DNA of 64,000 nt from Leptobrachium leishanense (GCA_009667805.1 CM019064.1:382678549-382742548), one strand, 5' to 3'; positions 42,801 to 55,476 are shown, numbered from the stretch's first letter. Numbers and translations: made by a program. Notes: a model not told the origin generated them from the letters alone.

Positions 42801-44835
42801 TATGCATGAGACCTGGGGGGCAATTTCCATGAGACCTGGGGGCAATTTCCATGAGACCTGGGGGGCAATATCCATGAGACCTGGGGCAATATGCATGAGA
42901 CCTGGGGCAATTTCCATGAGACCTGGGGGCACAATCAATGAGACCTGGGGGCAATTTCCATGACACCTGGGGGCAATATGCATGAGATCTGGGGGGCAAT
43001 TTCCATGACACCTGGGGCAATATCCATGAGACCTGGGGGGCAATATCCATGAGACCTGGGGCAATATGCATGAGTCCTGGGGGGCAATTTCCATGAGACC
43101 TGGGGGCAATAGCCATGAGACCTGGGGGGCAATTTCCATGAGACCTGGGGGCAGTTTCCATGAGACCTGGGGGGCAATATCCATGAGACCTGGGGGCAAT
43201 AGCCATGAGACCTGGGGGCAATAGCCATGAGACCTGGGGGGCAATTTCCATGAGACCTGGGGGCAATTTCCATGAGACCTGGGGGCAATATCCATGAGAC
43301 CTGGGGGCAATATCCATGAGACCTGGGGCAATATGCATGAGACCTGGGGCAATTTCCATGAGACCTGGGGGCACAATCAATGAGACCTGGGGGCAATTTC
43401 CATGACACCTGGGGCAATATGCATGAGATCTGGGGGGCAATTTCCATGACACCTGGGGCAATATCCATGAGACCTGGGGGGCAATATCCATGAGACCTGG
43501 GGCAATATGCATGAGTCCTGGGGGGCAATTTCCATGAGACCTGGGGGCAATAGCCATGAGACCTGGGGGGCATTTTCCATGAGACCTGGGGGCAGTTTCC
43601 ATGAGACCTGGGGGGCAATATCCATGAGACCTGGGGGCAATAGCCATGAGACCTGGGGGCAATAGCCATGAGACCTGGGGGGCAATTTCCATGAGACCTG
43701 GGGGCAATTTCCATGAGACCTGGGGGCAATATCCATGAGACCTGGGGGCAATATCCATGAGACCTGGGGCAATATGCATGAGACCTGGGGCAATTTCCAT
43801 GAGACCTGGGGGCACAATCAATGAGACCTGGGGCAATTTCCATGACACCTGGGGGCAATTTCCATGACACCTGGGGGCAATATGCATGAGACCTGGGGGC
43901 AATTTCCATGAGACCTGGGGGCAATATCCATGAGACCTGGGGGCAATATCCATGAGACCTGGGGGCAATATGCATGAGACCTGGGGCAATATGCATGAGA
44001 CCTGGGGGGCAATAGCCATGAGACCTGGGGGCAATAGCCATGAGACCTGGGGGGCAATTTCCATGAGACCTGGGGGCAATTTCCATGAGACCTTGGGGGC
44101 AATATCCATGAGACCTGGGGGCAATATGCATGAGACCTGGGGGCAATTTCCATGAGACCTGGGGGCAATTTCCATGAGACCTGGGGGCAATATCCATGAG
44201 ACCTGGGGCAATATGCATGAGACCTGGGGCAATTTCCATGAGACCTGGGGGCACAATCAATGAGACCTGGGGGCAATTTCCATGACACCTGGGGGCAATA
44301 TGCATGAGATCTGGGGGGCAATTTCCATGACACCTGGGGCAATATCCATGAGACCTGGGGGGCAATATCCATGAGACCTGGGGCAATATGCATGAGTCCT
44401 GGGGGGCAATTTCCATGAGACCTGGGGGCAATAGCCATGAGACCTGGGGGGCAATTTCCATGAGACCTGGGGGCAATAGCCATGAGACCTGGGGCATATC
44501 CATGAGACCTGGGGGCACAATCCATGAGACCTGGGGGCAATTTCCATGAGACCTGGGGGGGGCAATATGCATGAGACCTGGGGGGCAATATCCATGAGAC
44601 CGGGGGGCATTATCCATGAGACCTGGGGGTGGGCAATATCCATGAGACCTGGGGGTGCAATATCCATGAGACCTGGGGGGCAATATCCATGAGAGCGGGG
44701 GCATTATCCATGAGACCTGGGGGCATTATCCATGAGACCTGGGGGGCATTATCCATGATAGCGGGGGGCATTATCCATGAGACCTGGGGGCATTATCCAT
44801 GAGAGCTGGGGGCATTATCCATACGAGCTGGGGGC
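39836..44835. repeat. 5-kb minisatellite of ~22-bp units, with higher-order repeats
   Basis: Roughly 220 units of caat(att/ata)tccatgagacctggggg, with G-run length (4 to 7) and a few word variants (atatcc, atttcc, atatgc, atagcc, acaatcaatg). The variant with cacaatcaatgag recurs at 42507, 42930, 43372, 43813 and 44252, spaced 423, 442, 441 and 439 bp. This shows a higher-order unit of about 20 monomers on the right side. The left side has the same words with less regular order. Minus-strand open frames across the array (up to 750 codons) are by-products. Confidence 0.95.
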
Positions 44836-45070
44836 AATATATACCCATATAAGCTGGGGGCAATATATACCCATATGAGCTGGGGAAAATCTATCCATAT
44901 AACCAGTGCTGTGCATATTATTCTGGGGGCTCAGTGCTGTGCATATTATTCTGGGGGCTCAGTGCTGTGCATATTATTCTGGGGGCTCAGTGCTGTGTAT
45001 ATTATCCTAGGGGCTCAGTGCTGTGTATGTTATTCTGGGGATTCAGCGCTGTGTATATAATTCTGGGGGG
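44836..45070. repeat. Degenerate edge units and a 28-bp tandem repeat
   Basis: 44836-44890 has gagctgggggcaatatatac units. 44908-45065 has six copies of ctcagtgctgtgcatattat followed by tctggggg. Confidence 0.9.
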
Positions 45071-45129
45071 GGGTCTGTGCCTGGAGATATATGTATATAT
45101 ATAAAATGCGTTAGTCCAGTTGCCACAAT

Positions 45130-45263
45130 CACGAGTATACCTGTACGTAGTGATACCTTTCACTGATCAGTATAGTTTCCAGTTTACACTCTTGAAAGCT
45201 TGTCTTTTAAATGTAATGCTAACCCAATAAAAATGGTATCACCACGTACTGCTATACTCGTAA
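45130..45263. repeat. Foldback element ~134 bp
   Basis: cacgagtatacctgtacgta and gtgataccttt pair with aatggtatcaccacgtactg and ctatactcgt. The loop holds ttgaaagcttgtcttttaaa and aataaaaat. No TSD read. Confidence 0.7.
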
Positions 45264-45687
45264 TATATATATATTTTCTTCAGGTAATAGGGGTTGTGGA
45301 ATTCGTGGGTGAGTTCCCTCACTTTTTTTCCCAGGACTTGACCCCTGATCTGGTCCTTGTGCAATCATGGATACGTAAGCGTGCAAAGGATCACACCTCT
45401 TCCCATGAAATACTATTGACTCCAGGAGATGAAAACAGCAGCACAGTTATCTGCTAGTGCCTTCCAATATTGCAACTTTAGCCACTTATAGAGTGGCTCA
45501 GTTGGAATTGCACCGTTAGTAGCGAGCCATTAGTGGATAATGGATCACACAGAATGTATCCATTAATGGCTTATTAGGAATAGGCCCTGGTGTTTCGGTA
45601 TACAGAATATTGTATCACAGAGAAAACCAAAGGGCCCCGGGTTTTATGAAAAGAAACCAATGTATGATTGATAAGTAAATACTTGTT
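45264..45687. other. Unassigned DNA
   Basis: The short open frame ending at 45457 shows no domain. Words like ccattagtggataatgg are partly self-complementary. Nothing else. Confidence 0.4.
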
Positions 45688-45760
45688 GAGCACCCCTTAT
45701 CCGGAATGCTTGGGACCCCGCACATTCTGGATTTCAGAATCCAGGTGAATCCATTGTCTG
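45688..45760. mobile_element. Possible Tigger/pogo-like terminal fragment
   Basis: ttgagcaccccttatccgga then atgcttgggacccc, followed by attctggatttcagaatcc, resembles the termini of Tigger-type Tc1/mariner MITEs in vertebrates. Only one end is visible. Confidence 0.35.
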
Positions 45761-45802
45761 AGAGGAAAGGGATTGCAACAGGGGAGCTGCAAATCCTTTA
45801 AA

Positions 45803-45878
45803 TAAATGCAGAGATCTCCACCACACTGGTGCTTCAATTTCCTCAAAAGAAACAAGGAGAAGCCAGTAATGCAACTCC
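45803..45878. repeat. Left arm of a foldback split by the 45899-49441 insertion
   Basis: Inverse match to 49467-49542 (aaatgcagagatct and ccacactggtgcttcaattt). Removing the insertion leaves a hairpin with a ~25-bp loop. Confidence 0.85.
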
Positions 45879-45898
45879 GTATACAGTGTGTAATTATA
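45879..45898. repeat. 20-bp target-site duplication, left
   Basis: gtatacagtgtgtaattata, identical to 49442-49461. Confidence 0.9.
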
Positions 45899-48800
45899 AA
45901 TGACTAGCTTTTGCCCGCGGCTTCGCTCGCGTGGATTTTAGGATTTGTTCAAATTGTTTTTTAAAAGAAACTTGAGGTTTTTTTGGTAGAACCCCCCTTT
46001 CTCCCCCACTTGGGATTTTTGGAAAATTGTAAAACACGTGTTTTTTATTTTTCAAGAAGAACGTAAGTGCCAAACCTGTAACATCTTTGGTTTTGAAATA
46101 TAGGTATACTGATAAAAGTATTCACATTCCTTTCCCCCACCCCCCTTAACTGGATTTTCGGAAAATGGTAAAACATGGGGGTTTTTTTGCACGAAGATTG
46201 TAAATATCGAATTTCACACCTGTAACATCATTGGTTTTTGAAATATAGGTATAGTGATAAAGGTATTTAACCCCCCTTTTTGCCCCCCCACTGGATTTTT
46301 GGAAAATGGTAAAATACGTGTTGTTTTTATTTTCAAGATGAATCTAAATACCAATTTTCACGTATGTAACATCTTCTATTTTTGAGATATACGTATCCTG
46401 TTTAAAAGTATTCAGCCCCCCTTTTTTTCATCCCCCCTTGGGATTTTTGGAAAATGGTAAAACACCTGTTTTTATTTTTCAAGAAGATTGTAAATACCAA
46501 ATTTCACGTCTGTAACATCTTTGGTTTTTGAAATATAGGTATAATGATAAAAATATTCAGACCCCTTTCCCCCGACCCCCCCAATTGGATTTGTTGAAAA
46601 TGGCAAAAAACATGTTTGTTTTTTTCACAAAGATTGTAAATACCAAATTTCACACCCGTAACATCTTCAGTTTTTGAAATATAGGTATACTGATAAAGGT
46701 TTTCAACCCCTGTTTTTGCCCCCCCCCAAGGAATTTTCAGAACATGGTAAAATACGTGTTTTTTTATTTTTCAAGACGAATCTAAATACCGATTTTCACA
46801 TCTGTAGCATCTTCTGTTTTTGAGCTATAGGTATCCTGTTTAAAGTATTCAACGCCCTTTTTCACCCCCTTATGGGTGGATTTTCCAAAAATCCTTCCTT
46901 AGTGGACGCCTAAATCATAAAAACAGTGCACCTTCAAAATTTCACATTCCTAGGTTAAACGGTTTCAGCTGGGCGTTGATGAGTCAGTCAGTCAGTCAGT
47001 CAGGACTTTCGCGTTTATATATAGATGTATTTAACCCCCCATTTTGGCCCCCCCATGGAATTTTCAGAAAATGGTAAAATACGTGTTTTTTTTATTTTTC
47101 AAGACGAATCTAAATACAGATTTTCACGTCTGTAACATCTTCTGATTTTGAGCTATAGGTATCCTGTTTAAAATATTCAACCACCTTTTTCACCCCCCTA
47201 GGGGCGGAGTTTCCAAACATCCTTGCTTAGTGGGTGCCCACATCATAAAAACAGTGCACCTTCCAAATTTCACGTTCCTAGGTTAAACGGTTTCAGCTGA
47301 GCATTGATGAGTGAGTCAGTCAGGACTTTCGCGTTTATGAAAAAAGTATTCAACCCCCCTTTTTGCCCCCCCAAGGAATTTTCAGAAAATGGTAAAATAC
47401 GTGTTTACGTATTTGTCAAGATGAATCTAAATACCGATTTTCACGTCTGTACCATCTTCTGTTTTTAAGATACAGGTACCCTGTTTAAAATATTTTAAAT
47501 ATTCAACCCCCCTTTTTTTGCCCCCCCAGTTGAATTTTTGAAAAATGGTAAAATACGTGTTTTTTTATTTTTCAAGAAGAATCTAAATACCGATTTTCAC
47601 GTCTGTAACATTGTCTGTTTTTAAGATATAGGTATCCTGTTTAAAATATTTAAAATATTCAACCCCCTTTTTTCGCCCCCCCAGCTGAATTTTTGAGAAA
47701 ACGGTAAATTATGTGTTTTTTTTTATTTTTCAAGAAGAATCTAAATACCGATTTTCACATCTGTAACATCTTCTGTATTTGAGCTATAGGTATCGTGTTT
47801 AAAATATTCAAGCCCCTTTTTCACCCCCTTAGGGGCAGAGTTTCCAAAAATCCTTCCTTAGTGGGTGCCCACATGATAAAAACAGTACACCTTCAAAATT
47901 TCACATTCCTAGGTTAAACGGTTTCAGCTGGGCGTTGATGAGTCAATCAGTCAGGACTTTCACTTTTATGATAGAAGTATTCAACCCCCTTTTTGGCCCC
48001 CCAAAGGAATTTTTAGAAAATGGTAAAATACGTGTTTTTTTATTTGTCAAGATGAATCTAAATACCGATTTTCACGTCTGTACCATCTTCTGTTTTTAAG
48101 ATATAGGTATCCTGTTTAAAATATTTAAAATATTCAACCCCCCTTTTTTTTGCCCCCCAGTTGAATTTTTGAAAAACGGTAAAATACGTGTTTTTTTATT
48201 TTTCAAGAAGAATCTAAATACCGATTTTCATATCTGTACCATCTTCTGTTTTTAAGATATAGGTATCTTGTTTAAAATATTTAAAATATTCAACCCCCTT
48301 TTTTCGCCCCCAGTCGAATTTTTGAAAAACGGTAAAATACGTGTTTTTTTATTTTTCAAGAATAATCTAAATACCGATTTTCACGTCTGTAACATCGTCT
48401 GTTTTTAAGATATAGGTATCCTGTTTAAAATATTTAAAATATTCAACCCCCTTTTTTCGCCCCCCAGCTGAATTTTTGAGAAAACGGTAAATTACGTGTT
48501 TTTTTTATTTTTCAAGAAGAATCTAAATACCGATTTCACATCTGTAACATCTTCTGTATTTGAGCTATAGGTATCGTATTTAAAATATTCAACCCCTTTT
48601 TCACCCCCTTAGGGGCAGAGTTTCCAAAAATCCTTCCTTAGTGGGTGCCCACATGATAAAAACAGTACACCTTCAAAATTTCACATTCCTAGGTTAAACG
48701 GTTTCAGCTGGGCGTTGATGAGTCAATCAGTCAGGACTTTCACGTTTATGATAGAAGTATTAAACCCCCTTTTTGCCCCCCCAAAGGAATTTTCAGAAAA

Positions 48801-49441
48801 TGGTAAAATACGTGTTTTTTTATTTGTCAAGATGAATCTAAATACCGATTTTCACGTCTGTACCATCTTCTGTTTTTAAGATATAGGTATCCTGTTTAAA
48901 ATATTTAAAATATTCAACCCCCTTTTTTTGCCCCCCAGTTGAATTTTTGAAAAATGGTAAAATTCGTGTTTTTTTATTTTCAAGAAGAATCTAAATACCG
49001 ATTTTCATATCTGTAACATCTTCTGCTTTTAAGATATAGGTATCTTGTTTAAAATATTTAAAATATTCAACCCCCTTTTTTCGCCCCCCAGTCGAATTTT
49101 TGAAAAACGGTAAAATACGTGTTTTTTTTTATTTTTCAAGACGAATCTAAATACCGATTTTCACATCTGTAGCATCTTCTGATTTTGAGTTATAGGTATC
49201 CTGTTTAAAATATTCAACCCCCTTTTTCCTTATTGGGTGCCTACATCATAAAAACAGTGCACCTTCAAAATTTCACGTTCCTAGGTTAAACGGTTTCAGC
49301 TGGGCGTTGATGAGTCAGTCAGTCAGGACTTTCGCGTTTATATATATAGATAGAAAAACCCACTTACATGGTTAGGAGCCCGACCTGGCTCTCTAATATG
49401 CGCCAGGTAGGGCTCCTAACCGAGTAAGTGGGTTTTTCTAA
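45899..49441. mobile_element. TSD-bounded retroelement-like insertion made of ~150-bp modules
   Basis: 3.5 kb between 20-bp direct repeats. It starts with a GC-rich leader, ttgcccgcggcttcgctcgc (45911-45930), then about 18 modules with aaaatggtaaaatacgtg, aatctaaataccgattttca, tctgtaacatcttctg and tataggtatcctgttt. A tail module (ccttagtgggtgcc, aatttcacgttcctaggtta, gggcgttgatgagtcagtca, ggactttcgcgttta) occurs five times, ending about 47025, 47338, 47970, 48750 and 49345. No reading frame is maintained. Leader and tail words occur in repeats of many animals, but I cannot name the family. The long TSD suggests target-primed insertion. Confidence 0.75.
49354..49440. repeat. Hairpin at the right end of the insertion
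   Basis: tagaaaaacccacttac... pairs with gtaagtgggtttttcta; inner arms ggttaggagcccgacctggc and the inverse gccaggtagggctcctaacc. About 35 bp per arm. Confidence 0.9.
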
Positions 49442-49542
49442 GTATACAGTGTGTAATTATATATACAGAGTTGCACTACTGGTTTGTCCTTGGTTCTTTT
49501 GAGGAAATTGATGCACCAGTGTGGCGGAGATCTCTGCATTTA
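49442..49542. repeat. Right TSD copy and right foldback arm
   Basis: 49442-49461 repeats the TSD. 49467-49542 is the inverse of 45803-45878. Confidence 0.85.
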
Positions 49543-50043
49543 TCCAGAAAAGCTGATGGGTGGCCTGACCAAACAACCCACAGGCACTTCTCATGCGAGC
49601 CTCATCTAGGCTCTGGAATGTGTGAGTCAACTGCACATCTATTATATATGATTCATATGGCTATGCAATACTATGCTATGTGTGTTTCTTTTGTTTCTTT
49701 TTGAGCTATACACCACAATTGGAAATCTTTCCAGTATCCTCCTTGTTACATTCTAAATCAATAGTGGATTTCATTGGAGGTAAATTCATTAATGTGGAGC
49801 GCTATAACCCATATTTGCTTGTTTTATATTGTCATATTGTGCTGTTGGTGGGAACTTCACATTGGGACTCGAAGTGATCTGTTTTTGATTGATCGCCCTT
49901 GACCGAATCTTTTATTGTTTCAATTAAGGTTTATGTTAAAAAAAACCTTATAAAGTTCCTTTAATGTGTTACCTAATCCATCCTAAAAACAATGATATAC
50001 CACCAGTAAGGGCTAATGTTTCTAGGTCTCCTGGTTTCAATAC
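49543..50043. other. Unassigned DNA
   Basis: No feature recognised. Confidence 0.4.
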
Positions 50044-50046
50044 TAT

Positions 50047-50933
50047 CAGGGTTATTCAAAGAGAATCAAACAGTCACCGCACGTTCGTTGACTTTTTGTT
50101 CTCTTCAATTCGGTGCGATTTGGCGATCCCATTTTGGTGACCCTGCGGTGTATTCAGCAAGCACCACAGGGCCGTCGTAATGCAGGGAAAAGTCGCCGCA
50201 AACCCGCCGAACACTCACTGCAAAACGAGGGTGAACGCACACCAAAACCCGCAAAAATATCTGGATTAACCCACCGAAGACACCGGAGAACCCCCGAGAA
50301 GGAGCCGATCACAGCGCAGAGCAGCCGCCGGAAAAAGCCGACACCGCAGACGAAGGAGGTGAAGAAAAAAAACAGTATGCTTGAATGTTTAAAAAGTGAA
50401 ACGCTGTTTGCAAACAAACTACTGAGCGAAAATGTCTGAAATTTACATATGAGATCCAATGAATGATAATAAAAAGGGCTGTTACAGAAAAAACAATAAA
50501 AATGTTTGCAAAAAAATCCCTAAAAATGCCTAAAAGGTTTTAAAAAATCTAAAGATAAAAAGACTTTTTACAGCAGAATATTATAATGGACGGTTTATTA
50601 GATATTGAATTAAAACGGGAATATTTTTAACATTGAAGCCTATGGGATACGCCTGAATAAACCTGCCGAATTAAACCACCGAATGGCAGGGCAATTCGGC
50701 AACTTTTCACTGCTGGTTTTTGTTCTCTGAATAGACAAAGCATTGCTTCTCTATGGGGATTTCACTGCCCTCGAACAGGCACCGAACAGGCACCGTATGT
50801 GCAGGCAATTCGCCAGGACTTCGCAAATTGCCTGCTCTCTGTATAGCCGAATGGCGAGGAAAGGTAACCGTACGCTGAATTTCAGCGTTCGGTTACATTT
50901 CTCCAGCAATTCGGAGCTCTTTGAATAACCCTG
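50047..50933. mobile_element. 887-bp MITE, TIR cagggttattca, TSD tat
   Basis: cagggttattcaaagag to ctctttgaataaccctg, flanked by tat (50044-50046, 50934-50936). One half is rich in ccgccgaa/ccgcaaa words, the other carries the aatatttttaacattgaagc segment and gaacaggcaccgtatgtgca. Best-preserved member of the family together with 60819-61668, which is in the opposite orientation. Confidence 0.9.
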
Positions 50934-50936
50934 TAT

Positions 50937-51886
50937 ATCGTCTGAAGCCTCGCTTGTGTTAAGCTTGGCAGAAACTACACAATTGCTTGGGTTCTGGTCA
51001 AACTGCCCCTCTGCATCAACCTTCACTGGTAAACACTGTAAATAATATGTATGACAGATGAATAAACATAGAATGAATAACTAGTCATGCACTCGACTCA
51101 TGTGAACAGATAGGTCCTGACAGTTTGAAATCTTTCTCTATCTTTCCGTTTAAGTCTAAAAAAGATAGTGCACACGTAATGCTGCTTAAAGTACAAATAA
51201 TGGCCCACTGTGATCAGAAAATATAATAAAGGAGAAGAAAAGAAACATTAAAAAGAGTGATAATTCAGTAAAGAAAGAGTTATTTTTAGCATTTACAGTA
51301 TTCTACGTTAATACACAAGGTCAAATCCATTCTGATGTTATTGGAAACATTAATGTTGCTGAGAAAAAAGTGTCTGAGAGGAGGGAAAGCTGGAATGGGA
51401 CTCTTTTGTCAAGCTCCAGGGCCCTGGGAGTGATAGCGGATACATACTCTCACACTGCATTAGTTTTTAATTAAGCTGTTAAGGTCACTGCCAACAAATG
51501 GAGCATCGGATTAAAAGAAAATGCTTCACAAAATGTGAAGAGGTTTCAGAAGTTTAAAGTGAATCAAGCTTTTTTTTTAATATATATATATATATATATA
51601 CAAATTTATTAATATTATTTTCAAGATGCATGCCTGTGTAAAAGAGATCACGGAAGATGCTGCTGGTGCTTTGGGACTAACTCTCCAGATATTGACCAGA
51701 TATGACCCTGGATTAAAATAGATTACAGATTCACTGGAGTGTGTGAGTGTGTGTGTGTGTGTGAGTGTGTGTGAGGCTCTAGACCGTAGGATAAACTAGT
51801 GACAACACGTCCTCTCAGCCACGGCTCTGATGCTGTGGATATATAAATCTTTTTAACGCTCAATGCTGCCACTGCTTCCTCATGAT
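50937..51886. other. AT-rich DNA with two microsatellites
   Basis: (TA)n at 51580-51600 and (TG)n with GA interruptions at 51737-51772. Otherwise nothing recognised. Confidence 0.5.
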
Positions 51887-52787
51887 CAGGGGTTATTAAA
51901 AGACAACCAAAATTTCAGTGCTCTTTCATTCGGTACACTTCAGCGACCTCAATTTGCCAACCGTGCGTTGGATTCAGCATTCACCGCAGGGTCCCCGAAC
52001 TACGTCGACGAGATCCACCGAACGCCGCCGATAAACCCGACGAATCTATCCGATAAACTGCCGAATGCCACCAAAAAAACACTGAATGGATCCGATAAAC
52101 CGCCGAACAACACCGCACTCGCGCCGAATGAAGTCAACAACCTGCCGAACAGATCGCCAAACGCATCCTCAAACCGCCGAACGCCCTGACGACCCGACGA
52201 AGAGACTGCTGAACGCCGCCAAACAAAGCCGACCAGCCACCGAACAGGGGTAAAAGAAAACAACTTTTAAAAGGCGTTTTAAACAAAAATAATACATGAA
52301 AATGCATGGAAATAATATACAAGGTCCTATGAATAACAATAAAAAGGTGTGTTACAGAATAATAAAAAAAGTGCCTTTTAAAATTTTTTGATGAAAAATG
52401 CCTAAAAAATTAATTAATAAAGAGACGTTTTGCTGCAAATGAAAAGAATAAATAGTTTAATAAAAAATTTATAAAAATGGGTGATTTTATTTACATTGAA
52501 ACCTATGGGATCCGCCTGTTTAAACATGTCGAACGAAACCACAGAAAAGCTGGGCATTTAGCCAACTTTTGTCTGCTGTTCGGCGTTCTCTGAATAGATT
52601 AACCATTACTTTTTTTATGGGGAAGTTCACTGCTGACGAATTGCACTGTATTTCACTGGCAATTAGACAATATTTGGCGAATTGTCAGCTTTTTGAATAG
52701 CCAAATGGCCATGTAATTTCACCGTGTGGGGAAATTCACCATTCAGTGCAAGTCGATGGCCAATTATGCTCTCTTTCAATAACCCTT
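51887..52787. mobile_element. Diverged ~900-bp MITE of the gggttattca family
   Basis: caggggttattaaaagac to tctttcaataaccct. It shares the middle segment (ttacattgaaacctatggga) and layout. Its left third is an unusually regular run of ccgaa/ccgataa words every 8-14 bp (51985-52250). TSD not readable (gat against tta). Confidence 0.7.
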
Positions 52788-52856
52788 TAGGTGTGGGAAC
52801 CCTCCAAGATTTCTGTTCCCCAATTAACTGTTGACATGTCGCACTTAACTTGCAAC

Positions 52857-53043
52857 CGGCTGGGTGGAGTAGAGGTAACACCACTGCTCTGTATGGAGAG
52901 AGCCTGTGGAGTCACGGGTTTAATCCCAGCGAGCAACCTCTCCAGTAAGTGTCCTTGGGCAAGACACCCAACGGTACATACTCGCCACCCAGGACATACT
53001 TGAAAACAAGAGAAACCTCAATGTATCCTTTCTAAAAAAAAAA
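52857..53043 (+). mobile_element. tRNA-derived SINE
   Basis: The head resembles a tRNA: A box tggagtagagg (52865-52875) and B box ggtttaatcc (52917-52926), 41 bp apart. The body has gtgtccttgggcaagacacc, a conserved stretch of several vertebrate SINEs, and the tail ends tttctaaaaaaaaaa. The head lacks proper acceptor pairing, so it is not a tRNA gene. Transcription would be by RNA polymerase III. Confidence 0.75.
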
Positions 53044-53572
53044 CACACTCAAATTTGATGTCAATGTAGATGTACAATGAAAATCTGGGTATTATTGAAT
53101 CATTATGATAATTGTATTAGCATATACGGTACCCAACAGCCAGTAGAGTGAAGGCTAGGATGGGCCGCAGTATTGTTTGTGGGTGGATAACCTCATACTG
53201 ACGCTTGCATTCTTTACTTGTTCCACTTCATTATGTTTATTTAGCCGTTACATTTTATTTTGCATCCAAACTACTATAAAAGACAGCTCTGTGTTGGTTT
53301 TATTGCTCATTTAAATATGTTCAAAACTGGCTCCCACATTCATACCCTGGATGTCCAGTTGGGTGGAGGCAATGCCGCAGTCATGTACCCCAACTCCCAC
53401 CACGTAGCGGAAGCTCAGGATTGGCTTGCAGAGCGCCTGAAGGTGTCCTGAGCTGAGTATGTAATGAATATTCATAAGGGTCAGGGAACAGGAAGTGAGC
53501 TGGTGCCCCAGGAAGTGCTAGGGTGAAGGAGTCAGCTTAGAGTCACGAAAGCAGCACACACATCTCCTGTCC
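53044..53572. other. Unassigned DNA
   Basis: No feature recognised. A short open frame at 53260-53451 shows no domain. Confidence 0.4.
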
Positions 53573-53576
53573 TTAA

Positions 53577-54003
53577 GGCTGGGGTCAGACGAATGCAGTG
53601 CGAACTTGCGTTTAGCCGCACTTTATTACAGCCGTGGTAGCAGCAAATGACGTCCATCGCAGGCCCACACACGAAGTACGGCCGCACGAAAGTTCGGCCG
53701 CACAACGCAAGCGGCAAACGAACGCATTTTTGCAAGAACATCGAACCGCTAGTACTGACGTACAGAATGCGTTCCGTCCGCATAGTGGCGTGTATGTGTG
53801 ATTAGGAGACGTCAGACACTGCTCATGTCCGGCCAACATAACGTCCAGACACACAAAGTGTCCTTGTTTGGATCCGTAAAAAATCACGTCCGAAAATGCG
53901 CATCGTATGACCGCTATCAAGTATTCTGTGAAAAAATGTGTTCGGACGCATCAACGCACTTTTTGATGGTAGACGTGAAAAATGCGTTCGTCTGACCCTA
54001 GCC
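53577..54003. mobile_element. 427-bp TTAA-flanked MITE, TIR ggctggggtcagacgaa
   Basis: Left ggctggggtcagacgaatgc, right gcgttcgtctgaccctagcc, with TTAA at 53573-53576 and 54004-54007. CpG-rich (cgttcg, gcggc words), hence probably young or little methylated. piggyBac or Kolobok type; the non-CCC start leans to Kolobok, which is an inference. Confidence 0.85.
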
Positions 54004-54007
54004 TTAA

Positions 54008-55476
54008 TAATAAAGAGGTTGCTGTAAACAGAACCTTGTGGATCATTTCAGTATATTAAAAAGCTGAACAATACCGAAGGTAACTGATGTAAAGGTCCAC
54101 AGGGGTGTTTGAGGGTCTACGTATAAACCCAATACATAAAGAAGAGACCAAGTAACCTGTCGGGTCTGAGCCCAAGCACTGGACAAGGAACTGAAGGTTT
54201 CTGTCAGTCGATATTTCAAGTTAAGACGTAACGCGTGCAAGAAGCTTGATAATTACTATGAGCTGTCACACAATTGTCATCATTCCATTGTGCTATTCAA
54301 ATACAACAAACAGAGGATGTTGCGTGTTCAACTCCCATCAGTCTCAGGATGAGCTTCACAATTCTAGCATCCAGCTTCAACTCTTGCACAAGAAAAAAAA
54401 AAAAAATTTGTCACAGGTGCTCCAAAATCCAAAAAAAGCCAACCGCACCAGATATTTTTTTTATTTTTGCTATTCATAGTTGGCAGTGATTGGGTTATTC
54501 CTTACCTATATAACCAAAATACATTGCATGTCCTGAATGAGGCCTGACTATCCAAGCAAGCATAATACAAGCAAATACATCTAATGCATCTATACAAATT
54601 ATACTTAGAAATCACCAATACATTTAGCAACGCTGTGCAAGAGTATAGTTTATACATTTAAAAAGACAGGCTCAATATATCTGAAAGTCAACACAACATT
54701 GGACAAATGAATCCAGGAACGATGGAGGGTCCTATTCTCCATGGAATACAATCTAGATTGGCTAGATAATTTTATTTCCCCACATCAAAGAGACCACTAC
54801 ACCATAACAGACTCCCTGTGTCATTCCGTCTGCCAGGAAAGTGTGACGCGTCTAAGACTTATTTCTCCGTCCAATCTCAGTGTATGATAAATAGTATAAG
54901 TGCAAACAAGCAATAAATATCAGCATAAAAAAGAAAATTTGCATTTTATAAAACTCCCCTATGGTGAGAGGCAATAAAATGCACAATTACCTGCAAGTTG
55001 TTTTAAGTCAAGTAAATGTTAAGTAATGCATCATAAATTTCTCCCTATACTAAATACCGGAGCGAATTTAGAATTAATTTGACATTCATCCGAACGCAGT
55101 GAATTCTCACATTATCAATCTGACTTTTTTATTTGAGTGAAAGATAAACTGTGTTTAAAATGTGTTGATGGAAGATATGACCTGCAATATTAACAACACA
55201 ACAATTGCCGTACTGATAACACTCATTAGGTAGTGTCCTTTTTAAACTTTTGATTGTAGGATGGATGCACACTCACTTTTCTGTTGGAGTGGAAGGTCCG
55301 TAAACTCTGCATTTCACTGCTCCGTTCAATGTTGAATGAGTACATAAAAATATGATGTTATAACCTTCTGCTTGGTATCTAATACAGTGAAACTAGTATC
55401 AAGGAAAAAAAGGAATATGTGGCGCCAAGAGCCATTCAATCTGAAATCCACACTAGACTGCAAAGCATTCCCTGTG
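54008..55476. other. AT-rich DNA with no recognised feature
   Basis: No gene or repeat family that I can support. Confidence 0.5.

Noticed and set aside
39742..44704. Very long minus-strand open frames (up to 750 codons) of CPQVSWKLPPGLM-type repeats
   Set aside because: They arise from the 22-23-bp minisatellite, are open in more than one frame at once, and begin and end at one variant monomer. No gene signal.
45899..49441. Satellite or centromeric array
   Set aside because: It has a single leader, a tail and a 20-bp TSD, which indicates a mobile insertion rather than a satellite block.
52857..52931. Functional tRNA gene
   Set aside because: A and B boxes are present, but acceptor and anticodon arms do not pair well, and a SINE body and A-tail follow.
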